From contig NZ_LR733312.1 in the NCBI RefSeq assembly GCF_902506295.1, positions 1 through 64,000 on the forward strand: DNA of 64,000 nt. Reading direction: 5' to 3'. Below the pieces are notes generated by a model, which ran no database searches, was not told the origin of the DNA, and saw nothing but the letters and a program-made list of their open reading frames with translations. This DNA is from Luteimonas sp. 9C. Its GTDB lineage: Bacteria; Pseudomonadota; Gammaproteobacteria; Xanthomonadales; Xanthomonadaceae. Numbering within the stretch: position 1 is the stretch's first letter; every line of letters begins with the position of its first letter. A program made the translations under genes and the position numbers. This document shows positions 9,363 through 18,131 of this stretch, in pieces.

Positions 9363-11117
9363 TCAGAACGGGAAGAACCGCGGAATCAGCAGCGTCGCGG
9401 TGACCAGGAAGATGAGGTTGAGCGGCATGCCGATCTTCACGAAATCGCTGAAGCGGTAGTTGCCGGCCGTGTAGACCATCGTGTTGGTCTGGTAGCTGAT
9501 CGGCGTGGCGAAGCTGGTCGACGCCGCGAACGCGACCGCGATCAGGAACGGCTTGGGGTCCACGCCCAGCGAATCGGCGGTGGCGATCGCGATCGGCACC
9601 AGCAGCACCGCCGATGCGTTGTTGCTCATGAACTCGGTCAGGGTGGACGTCATCAGATAGACCGCGGCCAGCGTGGCGGTCGGCCCGTAATGCCCCACGA
9701 GATTGATCAGCTGGTCGGCCGCCAGCACCGCGCCGCCGGTCTTCTGCAGCGCGATGCCGAGCGGAATGATGCCGGCCAGCAGCAGGATCACGCGCCAGTC
9801 GATCGCCTCGTAAGCCTCGTCCGGGTCGATCAGGCGCAGCACCACCAGCGCGATGCAGCCGAGCAGGGCGGAGGCCACGATGGACATCCAGCCCAGCGCC
9901 GCGGCGGCGATCGACGCGGCCATGACGATCGCCGACAGCGTCGCCTTCGTCGTGTCGACTTTCCGCTGCGCGCGCGCACCCAGCACGATCAGGCCCCGGT
10001 CGACGCGCAGGTCGTCGATGGCCTTCACCGGTGCGTCGAGCAGCAGCACGTCGCCCACATGCAGCGGTACGTGGTCGAGCGGCTGACGGACGCCGAGCTG
10101 GCGCCGGTGCAGGCCGTGCACGCGGGCGCGGTAGGTGTGCCCGAAACGCATGCCCGCGAGCGTGTGCCCGATCAGGTGCGAACCCGGGGCCACCATCGCC
10201 TCGACATGCAGTCGTTCGGCGGTGACGTCACCGTCGAGATCCCGCGCCACGTGATCGAACTTGAGCTTCAGCGATTTGCGCGCCGCCTCGATGTGCTGCC
10301 ACAGCCCGCGCAGCAGCAGACGGTCGCCGGCCTCGACGCGCACCTCCTCGCCGCGCACCGCCACACCGTTGCGCAGGATCTCCAGCAGGGTCACGTCGTC
10401 GCTGCCGTCGGGCAGCACCTCGCCACGCCGGCGCCCGATCACCGCAGCGCCGTCGCCGACCAGCAGCTCGGCCACGTAGCGGCCGATGTGATCGGCGGTG
10501 GCGCTGCCCGGCACGCCGCGGTCGGGCAGCAGCAGCCGGCCGACCGTCATCAGGTAGACCATGCAGATGCCGACGAAGACGATCCCGAGCGGTGCGAACT
10601 CGAACAGGGTGAAGCCGACGGTGCCGGCCTCGCGCGCCATCGAATCGACCAGCAGGTTGGTCGACGTGCCGATCAGCGTGCACACGCCGGCGGCCTGCGA
10701 GATGTAGGACAGCGGGATCAGGAATTTAGAGGGTGCCCAGCGATTGGCCGTCGTGGCCGCCAGCACCAGCGGCAGGAACACCGCCACCGTGGCGGTGTTG
10801 TTGACGAAGGCGGCCACGCCCGCGACCAGGCTCATCATCACCAGCAGGAACAGCCATTTCCAGCGGATGCGCGCCAGCAGGTCGCCCACCGCGATCAGCG
10901 CGCCATTGCGCTGCAGCGCGCCGCTGAGCACGAACATCGCCGCGACCATCACCGTCGCCTGGTTGCTGAAGCCCGACAGCGCCTCGGGCAGCGTGACCAC
11001 GCCCAACACCAGCAGCGACACCGCGACCAGCAGCGCGACCACGTCGACCCGCAGCTTCTCAGTCACGAACAGGAACACCGCGCCGGCCATGACCGCCAGC
11101 GTCAACCACAGATCCAC
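9363..11117 (-). CDS. SLC13-type anion permease with TrkA-C domains
   Basis: A 584-residue membrane transporter of the DASS/SLC13 and ArsB-like superfamily. Two bundles of membrane helices (about 1-190 and 380-584) flank a soluble central part of about 180 residues that resembles paired RCK_C/TrkA_C regulatory domains. The two inverted-repeat halves carry FVNNTATVAVFLPL with IGTSTNLLVD, and FMSNNASAVLLVPIA with TPISYQTNTMVY, which are the ion- and substrate-binding loops. Likely substrates are sulfate, phosphate or dicarboxylates with sodium. The GTG start is supported by a strong GGAAGGAGG ribosome binding site. It is divergent from the FAD protein across 162 bases. Confidence 0.88.
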   Translation of the reverse strand: MDLWLTLAVMAGAVFLFVTEKLRVDVVALLVAVSLLVLGVVTLPEALSGFSNQATVMVAAMFVLSGALQRNGALIAVGDLLARIRWKWLFLLVMMSLVAGVAAFVNNTATVAVFLPLVLAATTANRWAPSKFLIPLSYISQAAGVCTLIGTSTNLLVDSMAREAGTVGFTLFEFAPLGIVFVGICMVYLMTVGRLLLPDRGVPGSATADHIGRYVAELLVGDGAAVIGRRRGEVLPDGSDDVTLLEILRNGVAVRGEEVRVEAGDRLLLRGLWQHIEAARKSLKLKFDHVARDLDGDVTAERLHVEAMVAPGSHLIGHTLAGMRFGHTYRARVHGLHRRQLGVRQPLDHVPLHVGDVLLLDAPVKAIDDLRVDRGLIVLGARAQRKVDTTKATLSAIVMAASIAAAALGWMSIVASALLGCIALVVLRLIDPDEAYEAIDWRVILLLAGIIPLGIALQKTGGAVLAADQLINLVGHYGPTATLAAVYLMTSTLTEFMSNNASAVLLVPIAIATADSLGVDPKPFLIAVAFAASTSFATPISYQTNTMVYTAGNYRFSDFVKIGMPLNLIFLVTATLLIPRFFPF

Positions 11118-11279
11118 GCTGCCTCCTTCCTCATGGCGTTTCCCCCGCTGCCTGGTGCGGCAGTCCGGCGAGGATGCCAGCGCACGCGTGCACCCGGCGC
11201 CACGGCGCGCCGTCGTCGTGGCGCGTCATGGTACGGAAGCGGATGGGATACTGCGCGCTTCACCGTTCCGGAGACACCG

Positions 11280-12665
11280 ATGACCGCCGATCTGACCGCA
11301 GCCGGTGCGCGCGCCGCTTTCGACGTGCTCGTGGTCGGCGGTGGCGCGAGCGGCGCACTGGTGGCGCTGCATCTGCTCGATCGCGAAGGCCTGCGTGTCG
11401 CACTGGCCGAGCCACGGCCCGCGCCGGCGCGCGGGACCGCGTATTCGACCCCGCGGGCCGAACATGTGCTCAACGTCAACGCCGCGCGCATGAGCGCCTT
11501 CGATGCGGTGCCGGACGATTTCGTCGCCTGGTTGCGCACGCAGCCCGAATGCATCGGACGCGAGGACGCGGCGGTGGCGGCGCAGTTCGCGCCGCGGCGT
11601 GTCTACGGACGCTATCTGCAGGCGCGGCTCGATGCGCATCCCGCGCGCGCGTCGCTGGCCGTGCATGCGGAGGCGGTCGTGGATATCGAACGCGACGGCG
11701 CAGGCTTCATCGCGACCTGTGCGTCCGGTGCGCAGCTGCACGCGCGTGCCGTGGTCCTGGCGACCGGCAGCCCGTCGGCCACGCTGCCCGGCGGTGTGCC
11801 GGTCGCCGGCGCGGTGGACGCCTGGGATTACGACGCGGTCGCAGAGATCGCATCGGAGGCCGACGTCGGCATCGTCGGCGCGGGCCTGAGCATGGTCGAT
11901 GTGCTGCTGACCCTGCAGGCGAACGGGCATCGCGGGCGCGTGCACGCGATCTCCCGCAACGGGCTGATGCCGCTGGCGCATGCACCGGGCACCGTGCCGC
12001 AGCCCGGCGGCGTGGAGGCGCTGATGCTGCTCGGCGTGCGCGCCCGCATGCGGATGGTGCGGCAGTGGGCGGCCGATGCGGTGGCGCAGGGACGGCCGTG
12101 GCAGGACGCGGTCGAGCGCCTGCGTCCGCACGCGCGCGCGCTGTGGCAGGCCTGGCCCGCGACCGAGCGCCGCCGCTTCCTGCGGCATGCGGTGCGGCAG
12201 TGGGACATCCATCGCCATCGCATCGCGCCCGGCGTCGCGGCGATCGTCGACGACATGGCGGCGACGGGCCGGTTCTCGCTGCAGGCCGGGCGGCTGTTGC
12301 GGATCGAAGCGCGCGACGGTCGGGTCGCCATCGACTGGACGCCTCGCGGCGCCGCACCGGCCACCACGGGGGTCGATGTCGTGGTCAACGCGACCGGCAT
12401 GGAGAAGCGTCTGTCGCGCGCGCCGGGTCGGCTGCTGCCAGCCCTGCACGCGCGCGGTCTGGTCGCGCCCGGACCGCTCGATCTGGGGCTCGCGACCCGT
12501 GGCGACGGCGAAGTGCTCGATGCGAACGGTGAGGTCGTGCCCGGCCTCTGGACGCTCGGCGCGACGCGCATTGGCGACCTGTGGGAAACCATCGCGATGC
12601 CGGAATTGCGCGGCCAGGCCGAGCGCGTGGCGATCGGCGTCCAGCAGACACTCGCCGGCCGCTGA
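11280..12665 (+). CDS. FAD/NAD(P)-binding protein (HpaA/YdhS-like)
   Basis: A 461-residue soluble flavoprotein. It opens with the dinucleotide-binding loop VLVVGGGASGALVALHL, followed by RGTAYSTPRAEHVLNVNA, which is typical of the NAD_binding_9 family. A second Rossmann motif, VGIVGAGLSMVDVLLTL, lies near residue 195, and a C-terminal VVVNATGMEK marks the end of the NAD(P) domain. The substrate is unknown; related proteins are annotated as hydroxyacylglutathione-linked or siderophore-type oxidoreductases without firm evidence. The ATG at 11280 has GGAG 8 bases before it. It is tail to tail with the next gene, only 3 bases apart. Confidence 0.8.
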   Translation: MTADLTAAGARAAFDVLVVGGGASGALVALHLLDREGLRVALAEPRPAPARGTAYSTPRAEHVLNVNAARMSAFDAVPDDFVAWLRTQPECIGREDAAVAAQFAPRRVYGRYLQARLDAHPARASLAVHAEAVVDIERDGAGFIATCASGAQLHARAVVLATGSPSATLPGGVPVAGAVDAWDYDAVAEIASEADVGIVGAGLSMVDVLLTLQANGHRGRVHAISRNGLMPLAHAPGTVPQPGGVEALMLLGVRARMRMVRQWAADAVAQGRPWQDAVERLRPHARALWQAWPATERRRFLRHAVRQWDIHRHRIAPGVAAIVDDMAATGRFSLQAGRLLRIEARDGRVAIDWTPRGAAPATTGVDVVVNATGMEKRLSRAPGRLLPALHARGLVAPGPLDLGLATRGDGEVLDANGEVVPGLWTLGATRIGDLWETIAMPELRGQAERVAIGVQQTLAGR

Positions 12666-12668
12666 GCG

Positions 12669-13268
12669 CTACAGGCAGTACTGCTGCAGGCGCCGAAGTT
12701 CTTCAGCTGTCAGTGCCGCGTCGCCGCCGGTGCCGAGGGCCGCGAGGTTGCGGCGGATGCGGGGGCAGGGATCGCTGGGGCCGCCACCGAACAAGCTGCC
12801 GACCGCGATCACGACATCCTCGACCGACACCGGCTCGCGCATCGCGAAGCGGCCATCTGCCGCCGGTGAGGCGCGATGCCGCAGCGGATCGCGCACGAAA
12901 TCGGCGGCCGGCGCCTGCTGACGCGCCCAGGTGCCGGCCTGTTCCAGCAGCGCCGCGGCGCCCGGCAGTGGCACCTGGTCATCGATCGACGGGCGCTGCA
13001 CTTCGACCGCCTGCAATGCATGGCTGCGTGGACCGCGCGCCAGTGGCGGCGTCGCGGTGTCGGACGTGGCCGGGACCGGCGCGGGCGGCAGGGCAGGCGA
13101 CGGAAGGGGCGGCGCCTGCCGCGCGATCCAGATCACCGCCAGCGCCGCCGGTCCGTGCGCGGGCGCCGTCTGCCGCAGTGACAGCAGCCACCACGCGATG
13201 CCGACGTGCACCAGCACGGTCGCGGCCAGCGCGAGGCCGAGAGTCCCATTCCGCGTTCCCTGCGCCAT
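12669..13268 (-). CDS. Hypothetical TonB-like membrane-anchored protein
   Basis: A 199-residue protein with one N-terminal membrane helix (LGLALAATVLVHVGIAWWLL), then a proline/alanine-rich periplasmic linker with PPLPSPALPPAPVPA. That layout resembles TonB-type N-termini, but I see no TonB C-terminal domain. The C-terminal 50 residues hold two cysteines that could pair. It is divergent from the WYL regulator across 119 bases, which contain a -10-like TAGACT for this strand. The function is unknown. Confidence 0.7.
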   Translation of the reverse strand: MAQGTRNGTLGLALAATVLVHVGIAWWLLSLRQTAPAHGPAALAVIWIARQAPPLPSPALPPAPVPATSDTATPPLARGPRSHALQAVEVQRPSIDDQVPLPGAAALLEQAGTWARQQAPAADFVRDPLRHRASPAADGRFAMREPVSVEDVVIAVGSLFGGGPSDPCPRIRRNLAALGTGGDAALTAEELRRLQQYCL

Positions 13269-13374
13269 GTCGATCCGGTCGAACTCCGAAGGCGGAGTCT
13301 AGGGGCGACGGCTGACGGCCTGCGTTAACCACCGGTGATCCGCACGCGGTCACGCCGTCGCCGCCGACTGGCGC

Positions 13375-13380
13375 CATAAT
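13375..13380 (+). promoter_or_regulatory. -10-like element placed for leaderless transcription
   Basis: CATAAT ends 7 bases before the ATG of the WYL regulator, with no Shine-Dalgarno sequence in between. The geometry is the same as for hemC, nudC and birA in this window. A -35 box is not evident. Confidence 0.45.
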
Positions 13381-13387
13381 CGGCCGC

Positions 13388-14356
13388 ATGGACCGATACG
13401 AACGCATTCTCTCGCTGCATCGCATCCTCAAGACCTCGCGCTATCCGGTGACGGTGGCCAAGCTGCAGGACGAGCTGGAATGCTCGCGTGCAACGGTCTA
13501 CCGCGATCTGGCCTTCCTGCGCGACGCGCTGATGGCGCCGATCGTCGGCGACGGCGACGCCGGCTTCCGCTACGACACCGACGAGGGCGGTCGCTTCGAA
13601 CTGCCGGGGCTGTGGCTCAACTCCGAAGAACTGCACGCCCTGCTCGCGGCGCAGCAGCTGATGTCGCGCAGCAGCGGCGGGGTGCTGTCGAGTGCACTGG
13701 CGCCGTTGCAGTCGCGCATCGAGAAACTGCTCGACGAGCACTCGGCCGGCAAGCAGTGGCCGGTGCAGCGCGTGCGCGTGATCCCGCACCGCGGGCGGCG
13801 CATGGACGAACACGCGTTCCGCAACGTCTGCTCCGCGGTACTGCAGCGCAAGCAGCTCGCATTCGAATACCGCGCGCGTTCCACCGACGAGAAGACCCGT
13901 CGCACCGTGTCGCCGCAGCGCATCACCCACTACCGCGACAACTGGTATCTCGACGCCTGGGACCACGAGCGCGACGCGCTGCGCAGCTTCTCGGTCGACC
14001 GCATCGCGAACGCCCGCGTCCTCGCTGCCGATGCGCGCGATATCGAGGACGCGGAACTCGACACCCATCTGGCCGGCAGCTACGGCATCTTTTCCGGTCC
14101 GCCGAAGGGCATCGCCACGATCCTCTTCAGCGCCAAGGCCGCGCGCTGGGTGGCCGACGAGCACTGGCACTCGCAGCAGCAGGGCCGGTTCCTGCCCGAT
14201 GGCCGTTATGAGCTGAAGGTGCCCTACAGCGGCGCGCGCGAACTGTTGATGGACGTGCTGCACTACGGCGCCGATGCCGAAGTCGTCGAGCCGGTGGCGT
14301 TGCGCGAGCAGGCGCGTTCGCTGCTGATGATGGCGCTGCAGAAGTACGAAGGCTGA
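13388..14356 (+). CDS. WYL-domain transcriptional regulator, YafY family
   Basis: A 322-residue DNA-binding protein. The N-terminal winged helix-turn-helix of the HTH_11 type includes TVAKLQDELECSRATVYRDLAFLRD in pieces. A central WYL domain follows, with FEYRARSTDEKTRRTVSPQR and HYRDNWYLDAWDHERDALRSFSVDRI, and then a WCX-type C-terminal extension. WYL domains sense nucleic acids or nucleotides and often control stress, DNA-repair or defence genes. The next gene is a patatin-like esterase 39 bases downstream, but no defence cluster is present. Its ligand and targets are not predictable here. Confidence 0.9.
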   Translation: MDRYERILSLHRILKTSRYPVTVAKLQDELECSRATVYRDLAFLRDALMAPIVGDGDAGFRYDTDEGGRFELPGLWLNSEELHALLAAQQLMSRSSGGVLSSALAPLQSRIEKLLDEHSAGKQWPVQRVRVIPHRGRRMDEHAFRNVCSAVLQRKQLAFEYRARSTDEKTRRTVSPQRITHYRDNWYLDAWDHERDALRSFSVDRIANARVLAADARDIEDAELDTHLAGSYGIFSGPPKGIATILFSAKAARWVADEHWHSQQQGRFLPDGRYELKVPYSGARELLMDVLHYGADAEVVEPVALREQARSLLMMALQKYEG

Positions 14357-14395
14357 GACCGCGCCGGATGTCCGACCCGAACGGCCCGCAGGGTC

Positions 14396-15220
14396 ATGCC
14401 GATGCTGCGTGAGCCGGTCGCCCTGGCGCTGGGCGCGGGCGGCGCGCGCGGTCTGGCGCAGATCGGCGTCATCGAAGTCCTCGAGGAGCGCGGCTTCCCG
14501 ATCGTCACGATCTGCGGCGCCTCCAGTGGTGCGCTGGTGGGCGGCATCCACGCCGCGGGGCGCCTGCGCGCGTTCGATGCGCGGCTCCGCGCGATGTCGC
14601 GGCGCGACTTCGTCCGCCTGCTCGATCCCGGCTTCCGCCGCGCGGGCGTCCTCGCCGGCAGGCGCCTCGTCGACACCATGCGCGAGGTGGTCGGCGATCC
14701 CTTGATCGAGACATTGCCCATCGAGTTCACCGCCGTCGCGGTCGACCTGCAGCGCCAGCGCGAGGTCTGGATCCAGGACGGTCCGTTGTGGGACGCGCTG
14801 CGGGCCTCGTTCGCGATCCCCGGCGTCTTCACCCCACACGTGGTCAACGGGCGGCCGCTGGTCGACGGTGGCCTGCTCGCTCCGTTGCCGATCGCCGCGA
14901 CGCGATTGTCGGATGCGGTCCGCCTGATCGCGGTCGACATGCACGGCTGGCCCACGCAGCCGCCGGGCACGCCGGCACGGCGCGGTGAGACGCAGGAAGA
15001 TTCCGACGCCGCGCCGCGAAGTCTGGTCGAGGTGATGTCGCGTTCGCTCGACACCATGCAGGCGCAGATCTCGCGCGTGCAGCTGGCGCTCGATCCGCCG
15101 GAACTCGTGATCCGCATCCCGCGCGACGTCTGCCAGTTCTACGAGTTCTGGCGTGCCGCGGAATTGATCGACATCGGCCGCGCCCAGGCGACGCGCGCGC
15201 TGGACGAAGCGGGCTACTGA
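14396..15220 (+). CDS. Patatin-like phospholipase, RssA type
   Basis: A 274-residue lipid hydrolase with a Ser-Asp dyad. The oxyanion loop is GAGGARGLAQIG, the nucleophile motif is GASSGALVGG (Ser about 43) and the catalytic Asp is in VDGGLLAPLP near residue 160. There is no signal peptide or membrane helix, so it is cytosolic. The family hydrolyses acyl esters of phospholipids. A second ATG two codons in is equally possible. It may be cotranscribed with the upstream WYL regulator. Confidence 0.88.
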   Translation: MPMLREPVALALGAGGARGLAQIGVIEVLEERGFPIVTICGASSGALVGGIHAAGRLRAFDARLRAMSRRDFVRLLDPGFRRAGVLAGRRLVDTMREVVGDPLIETLPIEFTAVAVDLQRQREVWIQDGPLWDALRASFAIPGVFTPHVVNGRPLVDGGLLAPLPIAATRLSDAVRLIAVDMHGWPTQPPGTPARRGETQEDSDAAPRSLVEVMSRSLDTMQAQISRVQLALDPPELVIRIPRDVCQFYEFWRAAELIDIGRAQATRALDEAGY

Positions 15221-15476
15221 GCGTCCAGCCGAGCGGGTGCAGAGGGTGCGCGCGCCTTCCCCGGGACGGGTTCGCCCGGACTCGATCTAGGGTCGCCCGC
15301 AGCGCGGGTCCGGCGAGGGCCGGGCTTCCAGTGGCGCTGCAGCTCCGTGACAGATGCGGGCTGGCACGTGTCGCTTCTGTCGGTTCCGGGGGTCGCAGCC
15401 TGTGAGATGCGCGCCGCCCAGACTGCGGCCATGCCCAGCCGGGCCATCGATCACCGCGTCCACAGGAGCTGCGCAG

Positions 15477-15839
15477 ATGTCCCGTATCGCCCATGTCCCG
15501 TCCGATGTCGATGTCCCCGCCGATGCGACCCTGCACACGCTGCTGGTCGGCGCGCTGTGTCTCGCTGCGGTCGCGCTGCTGTCGTTTCCCGGTCTGCGGA
15601 CCGGCGTCACCGCGATCGGCTGGCCACCGCTGTGGCTGATCGGCATGCCCGCGGTGGCCTGGCTCACCCTGTTCCTGCGTCGCCTGCCGCGCCGCCGCAA
15701 GCTGGCCTCGTCAGCGGTCTTGCGGCGGCGTCGGCCAGGCCTTGCCCAGGCCCGGCGTCGACCGCTGCCGCGTCGCCGTGGGCGGATTTCGGTCCGCGCG
15801 GCGCTGGTCGCGGCCGGGCTGCTGCCGCTGCTGCGCTGA
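15477..15839 (+). CDS. Small membrane protein, function unknown
   Basis: A 120-residue protein with two hydrophobic helices (about 20-41 and 47-66), followed by a strongly arginine-rich cytoplasmic tail. The ATG at 15477 has an AGGAG 8 bases upstream, which decides the start; the longer open frame upstream lacks coding character. I do not recognise a family. It lies 110 bases before the prolyl oligopeptidase and 256 bases after the patatin gene, so it is probably monocistronic. Confidence 0.7.
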   Translation: MSRIAHVPSDVDVPADATLHTLLVGALCLAAVALLSFPGLRTGVTAIGWPPLWLIGMPAVAWLTLFLRRLPRRRKLASSAVLRRRRPGLAQARRRPLPRRRGRISVRAALVAAGLLPLLR

Positions 15840-15949
15840 TCCGGCGCCGCGGTCCGCAAGCCGCGGGAGCGTGACTTTGGTCATGCGGCCCGTGCCGGGG
15901 GTGCGTGCTAGCGTTGGCGGCTGTCCGCCCTTGCGCCACCGGAGTGTCC

Positions 15950-18058
15950 ATGTCCCACCTGTCCAAGCTCTGCCTCGCCGCCGGGATCGCCGCCGGCCTG
16001 TCGATGGGCGCCGCATCAGCCCAGGAGGCCGCCGTGTCCGATCCCCACCAGTGGCTCGAAGCCGTCACCGACGAGAAGGCGCTGGACTGGGTCCGGGCGC
16101 AGAACGCCAAGTCCGAGGCCGAACTGGCCGCGACGCCCGAATTCAAGCAGCTCGAATCCGACCTGCTGGGCATCTACGACTCCGACGACAAGATTCCCGC
16201 CGTCTACAAGCAGGGCGAGTGGTACTACAACTTCTGGCGCGACCGGAACCACGAGCGCGGCATCTGGCGCCGCACCACGCTCGAGGAATACCGCAAGCCG
16301 CAGCCGAAGTGGGAGACCGTGCTCGACCTCGACGCGCTCAACACCGCCGAAGGCGAGAACTGGGTCTGGCACGGCGCCACCTGCCTGCGCCCGGCGTACA
16401 CGCGCTGCCTGATCGCGCTGTCGCGCGGCGGCGCCGATGCCGACGTCACCCGCGAATTCGACGTCGCATCGAAGTCGTGGGTCGACGGCGGCTTCTACCG
16501 CGAGGAAGCCAAGGGCGCGCTGGGCTGGATCGACCAGGACAACGTCTACGTCTACACCGATTTCGGCGACGGCTCGCTCACCTCGTCCGGCTATCCGCGC
16601 ATCGTCAAGCAGCTCGCGCGCGGCCAGTCGATGGACCAGGCCACGCTGGTGTACGAAGGCAAGCCGGACGACATGTACATCGCCGCGATGCACGACGACA
16701 CGCCGGGCTTCGAGCGTGACTACGTCAGCCGCACGCTGGCCTTCTACAACGACGAGCTCTACCTGCGCGGCGCCGACGGCCAGCTGACCAAGATCGACGC
16801 GCCGAACTCGGCCAACAAGTCCGTGCATCACGACTGGCTGATGCTGGAACTGCGCGAGGCCTGGGACGTCGACGGCCGCACGTATCCGGCCGGCTCGCTG
16901 CTGGCGACGAATTTCGACGCGTTCATGGAGGGCAAGCGCGAGTTCGACGTGCTGTTCGAGCCCACGGAGACGACTTCGCTTGCCGGTTCGACGTGGACGA
17001 AGAACCACCTCGTGCTCAACGTGCTCGAGGACGTCAAGAACAAGCTCACCGTGCTGACGCCGGGCGCGGGCGGCTGGGCGCGCAGCGCCCTGGCCGGCGT
17101 GCCGGAACTCGGCACGGTCGCGGTCAGCGCCGTCGACAGCGACGAGTCCGACGCGGTGTGGATGACGGTCACCGACTACCTGACGCCGAGCACGCTGATG
17201 CTGGCCGAGGTGGGCGGCAACGCCGCGCCGGAAACGCTGAAGACCATGCCGGCGTTCTTCGATGCCAGCACGCATGAAGTCGAGCAGCATTTCGCGACCT
17301 CCAAGGACGGCACGCGCGTGCCGTACTTCCTCGTGCGTCCGAAGGACATGCAGCTCGACGGCAGCAATCCGACGCTGCTCTACGGCTACGGCGGCTTCGA
17401 GATCTCGCTGACCCCCGGCTACTCCGGCGGCGTCGGCAAGGGCTGGCTGGAGAAGGGCGGCGTGTACGCGGTCGCCAACATCCGCGGCGGCGGCGAGTAC
17501 GGCCCGCGCTGGCACCAGGCCGCGCTGAAGGCCAACCGCCACAAGGCCTACGAGGATTTCGCCGCGGTCGCGCAGGACATGATCCAGCGCAAGATCACCA
17601 CCCCGGCGCATCTGGGTATCCGCGGTGGCAGCAATGGCGGCCTGCTGACCGGCAACATGCTCACGCAGTATCCCGAGCTGTTAGGCGCGGTCGTGATCCA
17701 GGTGCCGCTGCTCGACATGCAGCGGTATCACAAGCTGCTGGCAGGCGCGTCGTGGATGGCCGAGTACGGCAATCCCGACAAGCCGGAAGAATGGGAGTTC
17801 ATCCGCACCTTCTCGCCCTACCACCTGTTCGATGCCGCGAAGGACTATCCGCCGACGCTGATCCTCACCTCCACCCGCGACGATCGCGTCCATCCCGGCC
17901 ACGCCCGCAAGATGATGGCGAAGATGTCCGACGCCGGTAAGGACGTGCGGTATTACGAAAACATCGAGGGTGGCCACGGCGGCGCTGCGAACAACCGGCA
18001 GCAGGCGCACATGGACGCGCTCTACCTGACGTTCCTGTGGCAGCAACTGGGCAAGTGA
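15950..18058 (+). CDS. Prolyl oligopeptidase family serine peptidase (S9A), exported
   Basis: A 702-residue peptidase with an N-terminal signal peptide ending at GAASAQ, so it acts in the periplasm. A seven-bladed propeller domain (about 70-400) is followed by the catalytic alpha/beta-hydrolase domain. The nucleophile motif is GIRGGSNGGLLTG (Ser about 561), the acid is in TSTRDDRVHPGHA (Asp about 644) and the His is in IEGGHGGAAN (about 676). S9A enzymes cleave short proline-containing peptides. A strong terminator follows, and another S9A gene stands directly downstream. Confidence 0.93.
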   Translation: MSHLSKLCLAAGIAAGLSMGAASAQEAAVSDPHQWLEAVTDEKALDWVRAQNAKSEAELAATPEFKQLESDLLGIYDSDDKIPAVYKQGEWYYNFWRDRNHERGIWRRTTLEEYRKPQPKWETVLDLDALNTAEGENWVWHGATCLRPAYTRCLIALSRGGADADVTREFDVASKSWVDGGFYREEAKGALGWIDQDNVYVYTDFGDGSLTSSGYPRIVKQLARGQSMDQATLVYEGKPDDMYIAAMHDDTPGFERDYVSRTLAFYNDELYLRGADGQLTKIDAPNSANKSVHHDWLMLELREAWDVDGRTYPAGSLLATNFDAFMEGKREFDVLFEPTETTSLAGSTWTKNHLVLNVLEDVKNKLTVLTPGAGGWARSALAGVPELGTVAVSAVDSDESDAVWMTVTDYLTPSTLMLAEVGGNAAPETLKTMPAFFDASTHEVEQHFATSKDGTRVPYFLVRPKDMQLDGSNPTLLYGYGGFEISLTPGYSGGVGKGWLEKGGVYAVANIRGGGEYGPRWHQAALKANRHKAYEDFAAVAQDMIQRKITTPAHLGIRGGSNGGLLTGNMLTQYPELLGAVVIQVPLLDMQRYHKLLAGASWMAEYGNPDKPEEWEFIRTFSPYHLFDAAKDYPPTLILTSTRDDRVHPGHARKMMAKMSDAGKDVRYYENIEGGHGGAANNRQQAHMDALYLTFLWQQLGK

Positions 18059-18068
18059 TTCGATCCCG

Positions 18069-18099
18069 CACCGGCCGCTTCTGCGGCCGGTGTTCTTTT
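18069..18099 (+). terminator. Rho-independent terminator
   Basis: A perfect 10-bp stem (18069-18078 with 18083-18092), a TTCT tetraloop and a T-rich tail. It lies 10 bases after the stop of the first S9A peptidase and separates it from the second. Confidence 0.88.
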
Positions 18100-18131
18100 C
18101 AGCGTTGCATCGGCAGCGAGTGGACCCACCT

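Noticed and set aside
9336-11279. Long plus-strand open frame (over 600 codons) opposite the SLC13-type permease, running into the FAD protein
   Set aside because: Arg/Gln/His-rich composition without domains; the real protein in that frame begins at the ATG at 11280.
13388-15220. WYL regulator beside a patatin-like gene as a possible anti-phage defence locus
   Set aside because: Neither a CBASS cyclase nor other defence genes are nearby, and RssA-type patatins and YafY-type regulators are common housekeeping genes.
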